Assembly: GCA_045614225.1 (NCBI GenBank)
Contig: JAZLCO010000082.1
Location: forward strand, 1 to 29,159
Direction: 5' to 3'
DNA from: UBA9715 sp045614225
GTDB lineage: Bacteria; Actinomycetota; Coriobacteriia; Coriobacteriales; Eggerthellaceae
Length of the DNA stretch: 29,159 nucleotides
The translations under genes and the position numbers were made by a program. This document shows positions 7,914 to 16,006 of this stretch, one piece after another. A model generated the notes under the pieces. It did no database searches. It was given only the letters and a program-made list of their open reading frames with translations, and was not told where the DNA came from. Position 1 is the stretch's first letter; each line of letters starts with the position of its first letter.

Positions 7914-8978
7914 ATGACTGAAGCAGTTCTCGAAACCGAGACCGCCGAACGCCTGGTGGGTTTGCGATTGTGCCAAGCTTATTTCGGGTTTGCAATGGGG
8001 CTTGCACTCGTGTTCGGCCTTGTATGCTCTCCTCATATGTTTGCATACGATATCAGCATGGTCCGCGTGCTGCTACTCATGGCGGGTGGCACAGTGACAT
8101 TGTGGCTCATATCCCAACACGCTCGAAGTGCGCGTTGGATTGGTGCTGCGACTGCGCTTTTGTTTGCCGGGCTTGCAGCAATCGACCATGCCGCTTTTGG
8201 ATCGCTCGATACTTTGGCGTTCTACATTGGGCAGCCGATCACAACGGCAATCATGTATGCGGAATACGCAGGTGCTGTAGCTGTAGCCGCTTTTCTCCTG
8301 TTTGCTCCAAGTGCCAAGCGCGTATTGTGCGAACCGCCCGATCTTGCGCCCGGGGCTGCAGACGGTCACAGTTGGGATAAACCGTTGCGTGAACGCGTGC
8401 GCACCAAGGTGTTCTGGCGCGATCTGATGATCTATTTCGTAGTGTTTTCGATGCTCGGCCATTGGGCTGAGATGTTGTTCTGCCGCCTCATCGTTGCGGG
8501 TGTTTTCATGGGCGATTACGACCCTACGAATGCGATGCTTTGGGATCAATGGCTCTTTCCGTTCACAGCCGAAGGTGCAGCGGTCGTTGCGATTGTCGTG
8601 CTTTTGCACCCAGCGTCCCGTTGGCTTCTGAAGAAGACCGGCAATCGCGTGTTGCCTGCAGTATTGTTGAGCTTCCTTCTGACTGCCCTCGTCTGCACGA
8701 GCATCGACTTCACAACCGGTATGATCGCGAACCAGGATTACAGCCTTTGGGATTACCGTGCACTGCCGTTCAATTTCATGGGTCAAGTATGCTTGCAGAA
8801 TTCGATGGTCTACAGCATCGCGGCAACTCTCATCGTGTGGGTCATCTATCCGCTTACGGACAAGCTCTTGCGGCGCTCTCCACGTGGTGTGGTGAATGCG
8901 ATCGCGTTTGGCCTCTTTGGCACGTACCTCTTTCTCGCCATGCTCTATTTCGTCGATGTCATGGCGCTGTTTAGGTAG
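7914..8978 (+). CDS. CmpB-like multipass membrane protein 3 (PF06541-like)
   Basis: A 354-residue integral membrane protein and third paralogue. Conserved stretches are FSMLGHWAEMLFCRLIVAGVFMGDYD, FTAEGAAVVAIVVLLHP, SIDFTTGMIANQDYSLWDYR and LPFNFMGQVCLQNSMVYS, nearly identical in spacing to copy 2. The start is ATG 7914 (MTEAVLETETAERLV), with AAAGAG at 7902-7907. An upstream TTG at 7884 falls inside the dyad and has no ribosome site. Unlike copies 1 and 2, it is separated from its neighbour by 157 bases holding the dyad element, so it may have its own promoter and control. Beyond a probable membrane role, the substrate and activity are unknown. Confidence 0.78.
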   Translation: MTEAVLETETAERLVGLRLCQAYFGFAMGLALVFGLVCSPHMFAYDISMVRVLLLMAGGTVTLWLISQHARSARWIGAATALLFAGLAAIDHAAFGSLDTLAFYIGQPITTAIMYAEYAGAVAVAAFLLFAPSAKRVLCEPPDLAPGAADGHSWDKPLRERVRTKVFWRDLMIYFVVFSMLGHWAEMLFCRLIVAGVFMGDYDPTNAMLWDQWLFPFTAEGAAVVAIVVLLHPASRWLLKKTGNRVLPAVLLSFLLTALVCTSIDFTTGMIANQDYSLWDYRALPFNFMGQVCLQNSMVYSIAATLIVWVIYPLTDKLLRRSPRGVVNAIAFGLFGTYLFLAMLYFVDVMALFR

Positions 8979-9016
8979 AGACTCATTTACGACGGCGCAG
9001 CATTCTCTGGTTGTCT

Positions 9017-9092
9017 GTGGCACACCGCTCCCTGGGAACGCTGTGCCACTTTTCGTTTATGGCACACCGCTCCCAGGAAATGGTGTGCCACT
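9017..9092. repeat. Two tandem palindromic repeats (~34 bp units)
   Basis: Two adjacent copies share GGCACACCGCTCCC, GG, AA, G and TGTGCCACTT in the same register (units starting at 9019 and 9061) and differ at five or so single positions. Each is itself a hairpin: GTGGCACA/TGTGCCAC (9017-9024 with 9042-9049) and TGGCACACC/GGTGTGCCA (9060-9068 with 9082-9090). Both are followed by T-rich sequence (CTTTTC, CTTCTTTC), so they could also end transcription of the membrane-protein operon. They resemble REP-type intergenic repeats. Confidence 0.75.
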
Positions 9093-9106
9093 TCTTTCAG
9101 AGCGAT

Positions 9107-9138
9107 TTGCAACGCCTGACGTGTGAATCTGGTATCAT
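9107..9138 (+). promoter_or_regulatory. Possible promoter of tRNA-Leu
   Basis: TATCAT at 9133-9138 lies twelve bases before the mature tRNA 5' end, which suits a -10 box. The best -35 match, TTGCAA at 9107-9112, is 20 bases away, longer than optimal. Confidence 0.4.
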
Positions 9139-9149
9139 CGTCTGCACGT

Positions 9150-9234
9150 GCGGGCGTGGCGGAATTGGCAGACGCGCCAGATTTAGGTTCTGGTACCGCA
9201 AGGTGTGAAGGTTCAAGTCCTTTCGCCCGCACCA
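9150..9234 (+). tRNA. tRNA-Leu (anticodon TAG), CCA encoded
   Basis: The acceptor stem GCGGGCG pairs with CGCCCGC, followed by discriminator A and encoded CCA (9232-9234). The anticodon stem CCAGA/TCTGG (9177-9181 with 9189-9193) encloses loop TTTAGGT, giving anticodon TAG at 9184-9186, which reads CUA and CUG. The long variable arm (TACCGCAAGGTGT) and the GGTTCAAGTCC T-arm are typical of class II leucine tRNAs. At 85 nt the length is normal. Confidence 0.97.
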
Positions 9235-9257
9235 TTTCCGAAATTCCCAAATCAGTA

Positions 9258-9316
9258 GAACATTGTTCGTTCTGTTCGTGAACGTTCTTCAAACGTCGGT
9301 CTATCTGTGCAATAAT
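9258..9316 (+). promoter_or_regulatory. tig promoter with GAAC/GTTC dyad cluster
   Basis: A -35 TTCAAA (9288-9293) and a -10 AATAAT (9311-9316) are separated by 17 bases and lie 55 bases before the tig start. Immediately upstream are two dyads built from the same tetramer, GAAC-ATT-GTTC (9258-9268) and GTTC-GT-GAAC (9274-9283). They may be operator half-sites, but no known regulator can be named. Confidence 0.5.
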
Positions 9317-9370
9317 TCATCTTTGCGTGTTTGCACGTTGAAGAAGAAAACCGAAGTGAAGGATTGATAA

Positions 9371-10753
9371 GTGGAAACTAAAGTCGAAGCCTTGGAGGGC
9401 AATCGCGTCAAGGTGACCGTCACGGTTGAGGGCGCTACGGTCGCTGACCGCATGAAGAAGAAGTACAAAGAAGTTGCGAACAGCTACAACATCCCCGGCT
9501 TCCGCCGCGGCAAGGCTCCGCGTCCTGTTATCGACAGCGCACTCGGAAAAGATTATGTTCGCGCACTCGTCACCGACGACATCATCAGCGAAACGATGCC
9601 GCTCGCAATGGACGAAGGCACGTTCTACCCGGTCGGCCAGCCCGACCTTGACAAAGACGCCGACCTCGTCGCGGACAAGGCTGATTACAGCTACTGCTTC
9701 GAGATTGAGACCAAGCCTGCTGGCGAGCTCACGAGCTATGAGCCGGTCGAGATCGCGATGCCGTCTGCTGAGGTTGACGACGAGCAGATCGACGAGCAGA
9801 TCGACCTCCTGCGCGAGCACTATGTCGAGATCGTTCCCGCTCCTGCCAACACGAAGGTCAAGGAAGACAAGTACGTCGACATGAAGGTTTCCGCAACCGA
9901 CGACAACGGCGACGAGATTGCATCACTCAAGGAAGAATCTGTCGAGTACAGTGTTGGTTCCGGCGTGTATCCGAAGGAGTTCGATGAGCAGATCATCGGC
10001 ATGAAGAAGGGCGAGTCGAAGCAGTTCACAATCGACACCCCGGCTGAGGCAACTGCCGCTACCGCCACGGTTATGGGCAAGACCACCAAGATCAACTTCG
10101 ATGTCGAGATCCTGGCCGTCAAGAAGAAGAAGCTTCCTGAGCTGACCGACGAGTGGGCCATGACGAAGATTGGAGTCGAGACCGTCGAGGAGCTGCGCAA
10201 TGAGCTCCGTGAAGAGATCGCGTCTCAGAACGAATCCGTATTCCCGCGCCTGAAGGAATCGCGCGCACTCATGGCTCTTGCCGAGCGTTTCGAGGGCGAA
10301 GTGCCCGAGGGTATCGTGGAAGATGCTGAAGCGAATCTCATGCAGGACTTCTTCAACCAGCTGCAGCGTTCCGGCATGGCGCTTGACATGTATCTGCAGC
10401 AGTTGGGCATCACTTCGGCCCAGTTCCGCGATGACATCAAGGAGCAGGCTCGCGACATGACCAAGCAGGACCTTGCGATTGACGCGTACGCAGCTCATGC
10501 AGGTATCGAGGCCTCCGAGGACGAGGTTCGCCATGAGTTCGAGGAAGCCGGCACGGGCGACCCCGAGGCGCTCATGGAGGACTGGCGCCGCAACGGCCAG
10601 CTCCATCTTGTCCGCCAGGGCATCATCCGTCAGAAGGCTGCCAAGGAAATCGTCGACAACGCAATTGTTGTCGAGGAGAAGCCCGAGAAGGCTGAGGAGA
10701 AGGCTGGCAAGCATGCAAAGGCTGAAGAAGAGGCCGAGGCTGACGCTGAGTAA
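9371..10753 (+). CDS. tig: Trigger factor, ribosome-associated chaperone and prolyl isomerase
   Basis: A 460-residue trigger factor. The N-terminal ribosome-binding domain carries the signature loop GFRRGK (residues 43-48), which docks at L23 beside the exit tunnel. An FKBP-type PPIase domain follows (~160-245; VSATDDNGDEIASLKEESVEYSVGSG), then the helical C-terminal chaperone body. The tail from ~430 is a low-complexity Glu/Lys/Ala run, common in actinobacterial trigger factors. GTG 9371 is the start, with GAAGGAT eight bases upstream. It lies directly before clpP and clpX, the classical folding-and-degradation gene order, but its own promoter and terminator separate it from clpP. Confidence 0.97.
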   Translation: METKVEALEGNRVKVTVTVEGATVADRMKKKYKEVANSYNIPGFRRGKAPRPVIDSALGKDYVRALVTDDIISETMPLAMDEGTFYPVGQPDLDKDADLVADKADYSYCFEIETKPAGELTSYEPVEIAMPSAEVDDEQIDEQIDLLREHYVEIVPAPANTKVKEDKYVDMKVSATDDNGDEIASLKEESVEYSVGSGVYPKEFDEQIIGMKKGESKQFTIDTPAEATAATATVMGKTTKINFDVEILAVKKKKLPELTDEWAMTKIGVETVEELRNELREEIASQNESVFPRLKESRALMALAERFEGEVPEGIVEDAEANLMQDFFNQLQRSGMALDMYLQQLGITSAQFRDDIKEQARDMTKQDLAIDAYAAHAGIEASEDEVRHEFEEAGTGDPEALMEDWRRNGQLHLVRQGIIRQKAAKEIVDNAIVVEEKPEKAEEKAGKHAKAEEEAEADAE

Positions 10754-10775
10754 TCTCACGACAGAATGAACTGAG

Positions 10776-10808
10776 AAGCGGACGTGCCGTTACGGTGCGT
10801 CCGCTTTT
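10776..10808 (+). terminator. Rho-independent terminator after tig
   Basis: The stem AAGCGGACG/CGTCCGCTT (10776-10784 with 10798-10806) is extended internally by CCG/CGG and followed by a short T run (10805-10808). It lies 23 bases after the tig stop. Confidence 0.85.
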
Positions 10809-10827
10809 GAATATGGAATGATAGTCT

Positions 10828-10921
10828 TGGGAATCGAAATCGCCAGTTCCCATAAACGGTTCTTCGGCAGGTAATTGTTTCCGATGTGACAAGTACAGAG
10901 TCGTATCGACATTGCTATCAT
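10828..10921 (+). promoter_or_regulatory. clpP upstream region with candidate -10
   Basis: TATCAT at 10916-10921 is a plausible -10 for clpP, with no good -35. A 6-bp dyad TGGGAA/TTCCCA (10828-10833 with 10847-10852) lies further upstream. No CIRCE, CtsR-like or LexA site is recognisable. Confidence 0.3.
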
Positions 10922-10957
10922 AGAAGAGACAATACGAAGAAGAGAAAGAGGTATTCA

Positions 10958-11572
10958 ATGAGTGCACAAATCAACAATGCGCTGATTCCGTACGTCATCG
11001 AGCAATCGCCTCGTGGAGAGCGAAGCTACGATATCTATTCCCGTCTGCTCAACGACCGCATCATCTTCCTTGGTGAGCAGATTGACGATCATGTTGCGAA
11101 CTCTGTCGTAGCGCAGTTGCTCCATCTCGAGAGCGCCGACCCCGACAAAGACATTTCGCTCTACATCAACTCGCCGGGAGGCTCTGTGACGGCTGGTCTC
11201 GCGATTCTTGACACGATGAACTTCATCAAGTGTGATGTTTCGACCATCTGCCTTGGCGAATGTGCTTCCATGGCGGCCGTGCTGCTTTCTGCCGGCACGA
11301 AGGGCAAGCGCCTTTGCCTGCCCAACTCCATGGTTTTGATTCATCAGCCGAGCGGCGGTGCCCAGGGACAGCAGACCGAGATTCAGATTGTCGCTGATTT
11401 CATGCTCAAGACACGTGAGCGCCTGAACAAGATCCTGGCCGACAATACCGGTCAGACTCTTGAGCGCATTCAGGCCGATACCGAGCGCGACAATTACATG
11501 ACAGCCGAAGAGGCGTTGGCGTACGGTCTTGTTGACCGCATCACCACGGCACGTGGCCAGGCGGCCGAATAG
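10958..11572 (+). CDS. clpP: ATP-dependent Clp protease proteolytic subunit ClpP
   Basis: A 204-residue serine protease of the usual ClpP length. The catalytic triad is visible: Ser104 in GECASMAAVLLSAG, His129 in SMVLIHQPSGG and Asp178 in TERDNYMTAEEALAYGLVD. The oxyanion strand INSPGGSVTAGLAI is present. ClpP forms a double heptamer that degrades substrates unfolded by ClpX. The start is ATG 10958 (MSAQINNALIPYVIEQ), with AAAGAGG at 10945-10951. Upstream in-frame extension to 10886 would cover the putative promoter and has no family similarity. clpX follows after 49 bases without a terminator, so the two are an operon. Confidence 0.97.
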   Translation: MSAQINNALIPYVIEQSPRGERSYDIYSRLLNDRIIFLGEQIDDHVANSVVAQLLHLESADPDKDISLYINSPGGSVTAGLAILDTMNFIKCDVSTICLGECASMAAVLLSAGTKGKRLCLPNSMVLIHQPSGGAQGQQTEIQIVADFMLKTRERLNKILADNTGQTLERIQADTERDNYMTAEEALAYGLVDRITTARGQAAE

Positions 11573-11621
11573 CGCCGAGTGAATCGAAAACGAATCAATT
11601 GCGTTTTGAAGGGGATCAAGC

Positions 11622-12974
11622 GTGAGTGATTACATGAACAGCGACGAAGTCAGGTGCGCGTTTTGCGGCAAGCCGTCCGACCAAGTCACGGCAATGGTTG
11701 CAGGGCCTGATGGCATTTGCATTTGCGATGAGTGTCTGTCGGCGTGCACAGCTGCGATGATGCATGATCTGGGAATGAAGTTCGACCCTGGTTTCGACGG
11801 CGGGTTCGTCATGCCGAGCGCCGATGACGAAGGCGAGGAACGCTATAGTCGCACGAAGAAGAGCTACGACTATAAAAGCGAGACGCCGACAAGCGAGGAA
11901 GTGCTCGCAGATTTGCCCACGCCGCATCAGCTTTACGACGAGCTTTCCGACTACGTCGTTGGCCAAGAGCTCGCAAAGCGTGCCTTGTCGGTTGCTGTTT
12001 ACAACCATTACAAACGCATAGGTCTCGAGGAATCGTCTGACGATGAGGTCGAGCTGGCCAAGAGCAATATCTTGCTCCTTGGGCCCACAGGTTCGGGCAA
12101 GACGCTGCTTGCACAGTCGCTTGCGCGCACGTTGCGCGTTCCGTTTGCCATCGCTGATGCGACGACGCTCACCGAAGCGGGCTATGTAGGCGAAGATGTC
12201 GAGAATATCCTGCTCAAGCTCATCACGGCTGCCGATTTCGATATCGACCGCGCTGAAATCGGCATCGTCTACATCGATGAGATCGACAAGATTGCCCGGA
12301 AAGCCGAGAACCTTTCCATTACGCGCGACGTATCAGGCGAGGGCGTCCAGCAAGCGCTGCTCAAGATTGTCGAAGGTACGGAAGCATCCGTGCCCCCGCA
12401 GGGCGGGCGCAAGCATCCCCAGCAAGAGCTCATCCACATAGATACGACGAACATCCTGTTCATCCTGGGTGGCGCCTTCGTTGGTTTGACCGACATCATT
12501 GCGGAGCGCGTTGGAAAGACGTCCATCGGGTTCAATTCCGAGTTGCCAGAAAGCAAGGAGGCGAACGAGGCTGCTTTACTCGAGCAGGTGTTGCCCGAGG
12601 ACCTGAACAAGTTCGGAATGATACCCGAGTTTGTCGGGCGCATTCCCGTCATCACGTCGTTGAAGGCGCTGACCGAGGAAGACCTCGTCCGCATTCTCGT
12701 CGAACCGAAGAATGCTCTGGTCAAGCAATACAAGAAGCTCTTCGAGTTCGAAAACTCGACGCTTGAGTTCAGCGAGGATTCGCTGAAGGCCATTGCCCAT
12801 GAGGCTGTCGAGCATGGCACGGGCGCCCGTGGCTTGCGGGCGATTTGCGAACGCGTTCTGATGGACGTCATGTACGATTTGCCTGAAATCGAAGGCGAAT
12901 CCACTGTCACATTGCATGCAAGCGACGTGACGGGCGAGACCAAGCCTGTTATCGAACGGGTTGCTGCTGCCTAG
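11622..12974 (+). CDS. clpX: ATP-dependent Clp protease ATP-binding subunit ClpX
   Basis: A 450-residue AAA+ unfoldase that selects, unfolds and threads substrates into ClpP. The N-terminal zinc-binding domain has C12-x2-C15 and C35-x2-C38. Walker A is GPTGSGKT (154-161), the pore loop is GYVG (187-190) and Walker B is IVYIDEID (215-222). Sensor and arginine regions follow around IPEFVGRIPVI, with the C-terminal small domain starting near residue 320. The start is GTG 11622 with AAGGGG seven bases upstream (11609-11614). It is second gene of the clpP-clpX operon and ends before a strong terminator shared with convergent valS. Length and motifs are normal. Confidence 0.97.
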   Translation: MSDYMNSDEVRCAFCGKPSDQVTAMVAGPDGICICDECLSACTAAMMHDLGMKFDPGFDGGFVMPSADDEGEERYSRTKKSYDYKSETPTSEEVLADLPTPHQLYDELSDYVVGQELAKRALSVAVYNHYKRIGLEESSDDEVELAKSNILLLGPTGSGKTLLAQSLARTLRVPFAIADATTLTEAGYVGEDVENILLKLITAADFDIDRAEIGIVYIDEIDKIARKAENLSITRDVSGEGVQQALLKIVEGTEASVPPQGGRKHPQQELIHIDTTNILFILGGAFVGLTDIIAERVGKTSIGFNSELPESKEANEAALLEQVLPEDLNKFGMIPEFVGRIPVITSLKALTEEDLVRILVEPKNALVKQYKKLFEFENSTLEFSEDSLKAIAHEAVEHGTGARGLRAICERVLMDVMYDLPEIEGESTVTLHASDVTGETKPVIERVAAA

Positions 12975-12998
12975 GCAAAAAAGTCATCTCGATACAAA

Positions 12999-13039
12999 TC
13001 GCGCCCATTTCCTTTTCCAGGAGATGGGCGCGACTCTTT
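12999..13039. terminator. Terminator between clpX and valS (convergent)
   Basis: A 10-bp perfect stem TCGCGCCCAT/ATGGGCGCGA (12999-13008 with 13024-13033) is followed by CTCTTT on the plus strand. On the minus strand it is followed by TTTGTAT, so it may serve both genes. Confidence 0.82.
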
Positions 13040-13073
13040 ATAGCTGAGCTGTTCAGCAAAACGACGACGAGGA

Positions 13074-15749
13074 CTACGCGAGATCTGCTAGTTGCTCATC
13101 GATTCGTGCGATCTTCTCAGCAAGATCAGCATGCTTGGCGCGGTCCTTCTCGATGATTTCAGGAGCGGCCTTGGCGAGGAAGCCTTGGTTCGAGAGTTTC
13201 TTTGCTAGCTTTTGCTCGTCTTTGGAAAGCTTCTCGCGTTCCTTTTCGAGACGGGCACGTTCTGCGTCGAAGTCAACCAAGCCGGCGAGAATGATGTACA
13301 CCTCAAGGCCGCTGCCGAGCACGACAGTTGATGCTTCGGGCTTTTCGGCATCTGCGCTGATCGTAAACGACGCGGTGTTGCCCATGCTCTCGACGAGGCT
13401 GCGCTGCGCTTCAAGCAGTGCGGCGTCGGCTCCTTGGGCTTTGACCACAACTTCGAGGGGCGTCTTCGGCGAGATGCCATAGCGAGCTCGCGTTGAGCGA
13501 ACTGCAGTGATGCTTTCGCAGACAAGGTCGATTGCGCGTTCGGAATCATCATCGATGAAACGAGAAAGCTCGCTGGCAACAGGCCATTGAGCACCGATGA
13601 GGTATGGGGTCTCTGAACGATCGAAGGGGAGCTCCTGGTAGATTTCCTCGGTGACGAACGGCATGATCGGGTGGAGCAGACGGATGGCCTGGTCGAGCAC
13701 AAACATGAGGTTGCGCTGGCACGCAAGGCGGTCAGCAGCATCCGATTCAGCGAACAGGCGGCTCTTGGAGAACTCGATGTACCAGTCGCAGAACTCGTTC
13801 CAGAAGAAGGAGTAGATCTCGCGGGTGATCTCTCCGAACTCGAATTCATCATAGAGTCCATCGATCTTGGCAACGAGCTTTGCAAGACGGCTGAAGATCC
13901 AACGGTCAGCAGGCGTGGTGGGTTCAGGGTCTCCAGGCTCGTATCCATCAAGGTTCATGTTTACGAAGCGTGCAGCGTTACGAATCTTGTTCGCAAAGTT
14001 GCGAGAGCTGATGAGCTTGTCCTCGTTGAATTTGAGATCCTGCGATCCAGTAACCTGCATGAGCAGGCCGAAACGCATGCCGTCAGCGCCGTAATCACGC
14101 ATGAGTCGAAGCGGATCGACGCCGTTGCCGCGTGACTTCGACATCGGCTTGCCATCAGCACCCATGACGGTCGGGTGGATAATGACGTGTTCGTAGGGGA
14201 TTTGTCCCGTGCAATACATCGAAGCCATGACCATTCGCGCAACCCACAGACCCATGATGTCGCGGGCGGTCGAGAGAACCTGGGTCGGGTAATTCTTTGC
14301 GATTTCATCGGATACGTGGTCGCGGTCAACCCATCCCTGAGTTGCGAACGGCCAGAGCTGAGATGAGAACCAGGTGTCGAGCACGTCGTCGTCCTGGCGA
14401 ACCAGCTTGCCGCATGATGGGCAGCATTCAGGCTCGTCGACGCAGGCATCTTCCCAGCCACACTCGTCGCAGTAGTACATGGGGATGCGATGGCCCCACC
14501 AAAGCTGTCGAGAGATGCACCAGTCTTTAAGGTTGGAAAGCCAATCCAGGTAGACCTGCTTCCAACGTGCAGGATGGAACTGAATCTCGCCGGATTCCAC
14601 CACGCGAGCCGCAGGCTTCTTGAGCTCTTCAACGGCTACGAACCACTGCTCCGATTCCCAAGGCTCGAGTTTCGTGTGGCAGCGATAGCAGGTCATAACG
14701 GAATGCTCATGCTCTTCGATGTGGTCGAGCAGGCCGAGCTCCTCGAAAGCTTCGACGACGGCATCGCGCGCCTCGTCGCGATCCATGCCGCTGAACTTGC
14801 CGTATCCCTCTACAACATGTGCTGTTTCATCGAAAATGTTGATGCGAGGGAGGTCGTGGCGCTGGCCCATGCCCCAGTCATTGGGATCATGAGCAGGGGT
14901 GACCTTGACGAAACCGGTTCCGAATTCGGCATCGACGACGAAGTCCTCGAAAATGGGGATCTCGCGATTGACGAGCGGGAGCATGACTTTTGCTCCGACG
15001 AATTTCTTCTTCGTCGGGTCTTTCGGAGAAACGGCAACGCCAGTGTCGCCGAGCATCGTCTCGGGTCGCGTCGTGGCTACAACGATGTATTCGACGCCAT
15101 CGATCGGCTCGACCAACGGGTAGCGCAGATGCCACAAATGACCGGTTTCCTCGACGTATTCAGCTTCGTCATCAGCAATGGCAGTCGTGCAATGAGGGCA
15201 CCAGTTAACGATGCGCTTTCCACGGTAGATCAAATCGTCATGGTACCAGTCGGCAAACGTCTGTCGTACTGCTCGCGCATAGTCGGGATCGAGCGTGAAG
15301 TGTTCATCGTCATAGTCGCACGAACATCCCATGCCCTTGATCTGGTTGACGATCGTGTTGCCGTATTCCTCGCGCCATTTCCAACACTCGTCGATGAATG
15401 CTTCGCGGCCAATCTGAAGGCGGGAGATGCCTTCGTCGGCAAGCTTCTTGTCAACCTTAGTTTGCGTAGCAATGCCGGCGTGATCGGTTCCGAGCACCCA
15501 ACGCGTTGGCCTGCCCTGCATGCGGGCATGGCGCGTGCAGGTGTCTTGGATCGTGTCGTTAAGCGCATGACCCATGTGAAGGACGCCCGTGATGTTTGGC
15601 GGAGGGATGACGATGGTGTAGGGGTGATCGGCGAAATCACCTTTTCCTTCACTACGCTTGAAATAGCCTGATTTGTACCACGCATCGAACAGCGGAACCT
15701 CATGCGCTGCGAAATCGTAGTCAATCTTCTTGTTTTCGTTCTCTGCCAT
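13074..15749 (-). CDS. valS: Valyl-tRNA synthetase
   Basis: An 891-residue class I synthetase that attaches valine to tRNA-Val and edits mischarged threonine. The HIGH-type motif is HMGH (58-61) in PPPNITGVLHMGHAL. The KMSKS-type motif is PMSKS (535-539). The editing domain carries ATTRPETMLGDT (225-236). Cysteine pairs CPHC, CYRC, CDEC and CPSC suggest zinc-ribbon insertions. The C-terminal ~65 residues (DFDAERARLEKEREKLSKDEQ onward) are the expected tRNA-binding coiled coil. The start is at 15749 (MAENENKK), preceded on the minus strand by GAGGAG. An in-frame ATG at 15782 lacks a ribosome site. The gene stands alone, behind the 15794-15896 inverted repeat. Confidence 0.97.
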   Translation of the reverse strand: MAENENKKIDYDFAAHEVPLFDAWYKSGYFKRSEGKGDFADHPYTIVIPPPNITGVLHMGHALNDTIQDTCTRHARMQGRPTRWVLGTDHAGIATQTKVDKKLADEGISRLQIGREAFIDECWKWREEYGNTIVNQIKGMGCSCDYDDEHFTLDPDYARAVRQTFADWYHDDLIYRGKRIVNWCPHCTTAIADDEAEYVEETGHLWHLRYPLVEPIDGVEYIVVATTRPETMLGDTGVAVSPKDPTKKKFVGAKVMLPLVNREIPIFEDFVVDAEFGTGFVKVTPAHDPNDWGMGQRHDLPRINIFDETAHVVEGYGKFSGMDRDEARDAVVEAFEELGLLDHIEEHEHSVMTCYRCHTKLEPWESEQWFVAVEELKKPAARVVESGEIQFHPARWKQVYLDWLSNLKDWCISRQLWWGHRIPMYYCDECGWEDACVDEPECCPSCGKLVRQDDDVLDTWFSSQLWPFATQGWVDRDHVSDEIAKNYPTQVLSTARDIMGLWVARMVMASMYCTGQIPYEHVIIHPTVMGADGKPMSKSRGNGVDPLRLMRDYGADGMRFGLLMQVTGSQDLKFNEDKLISSRNFANKIRNAARFVNMNLDGYEPGDPEPTTPADRWIFSRLAKLVAKIDGLYDEFEFGEITREIYSFFWNEFCDWYIEFSKSRLFAESDAADRLACQRNLMFVLDQAIRLLHPIMPFVTEEIYQELPFDRSETPYLIGAQWPVASELSRFIDDDSERAIDLVCESITAVRSTRARYGISPKTPLEVVVKAQGADAALLEAQRSLVESMGNTASFTISADAEKPEASTVVLGSGLEVYIILAGLVDFDAERARLEKEREKLSKDEQKLAKKLSNQGFLAKAAPEIIEKDRAKHADLAEKIARIDEQLADLA

Positions 15750-15793
15750 CGTCGCTCCTCGTTTGGCGTTTATCCCATTCAATGATGGGGGAA

Positions 15794-15896
15794 GTTTTCT
15801 GCGTTGGTGAGGGTTTGCCTACAGCTGCTCGGCTTATCTAAGTATTTGAAATACAGTGCCTGCGCAAGCGGCTTCACCCTCATCAACGCAGAAAAC
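15794..15896. other. 103-bp inverted-repeat element (structured RNA or MITE-like) upstream of valS
   Basis: Two 21-base arms (15794-15814, beginning GTTTTCTGCGTTG, and 15876-15896, ending CAACGCAGAAAAC) are complementary at 20 of 21 positions. The exception is G opposite T. Between them lie 61 bases containing a smaller hairpin GTATT-TGA-AATAC within 15842-15854 and a GCC/GGC pair next to the outer stem. As plus-strand RNA all 21 positions pair (one G-U); as minus-strand RNA there is an A-C mismatch. The element lies in the valS leader, 44 bases before its start codon. It lacks the T-box core, SRP tetraloop region and 6S layout. A small non-autonomous mobile element is an alternative. Confidence 0.65.
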
Positions 15897-15953
15897 AAAA
15901 ACCCTATTAACGTAACTTTTCCATGATACACGAAGGTGAAAGGCCGAATGCGC

Positions 15954-15959
15954 TATATT
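15954..15959 (+). promoter_or_regulatory. Candidate -10 box for the 2-hydroxyacid dehydrogenase gene
   Basis: TATATT at 15954-15959 is 48 bases before the start codon. No good -35 is seen at 16-18 bases spacing. Confidence 0.35.
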
Positions 15960-16006
15960 GGCATGTGAAGTAAATCAACGAATTTCGCCTATAGGAAGGT
16001 GCGACT

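Noticed and set aside
9017..9092. CRISPR array
   Set aside because: Only two units, no unique spacer of normal length and no cas genes.
9258..9268. LexA (SOS) box GAAC-ATT-GTTC
   Set aside because: The Gram-positive SOS box needs four bases between GAAC and GTTC; here there are three, and tig is not a typical SOS gene.
10809..10957. CIRCE, CtsR-like or ClgR-like operator before clpP
   Set aside because: No sequence close to these consensus sites is present in the gap.
14490..15671. Long open frame (393 codons) on the plus strand inside valS
   Set aside because: It is antisense to secure valS codons, has no ribosome site and encodes no recognisable domain; a codon-bias shadow.
15815..15840. 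SRP-RNA-like GAGCAGC...AGGCA on the minus strand
   Set aside because: The GGAAGG loop that defines SRP RNA is missing and replaced by a longer AT-rich hairpin.
15815..15880. T-box-like AGGGTGAAGCCGC on the minus strand upstream of valS
   Set aside because: It differs from the T-box core at two central positions. It is part of the outer 21-bp stem, and no stem I or specifier loop is present, so a T-box is not supported.
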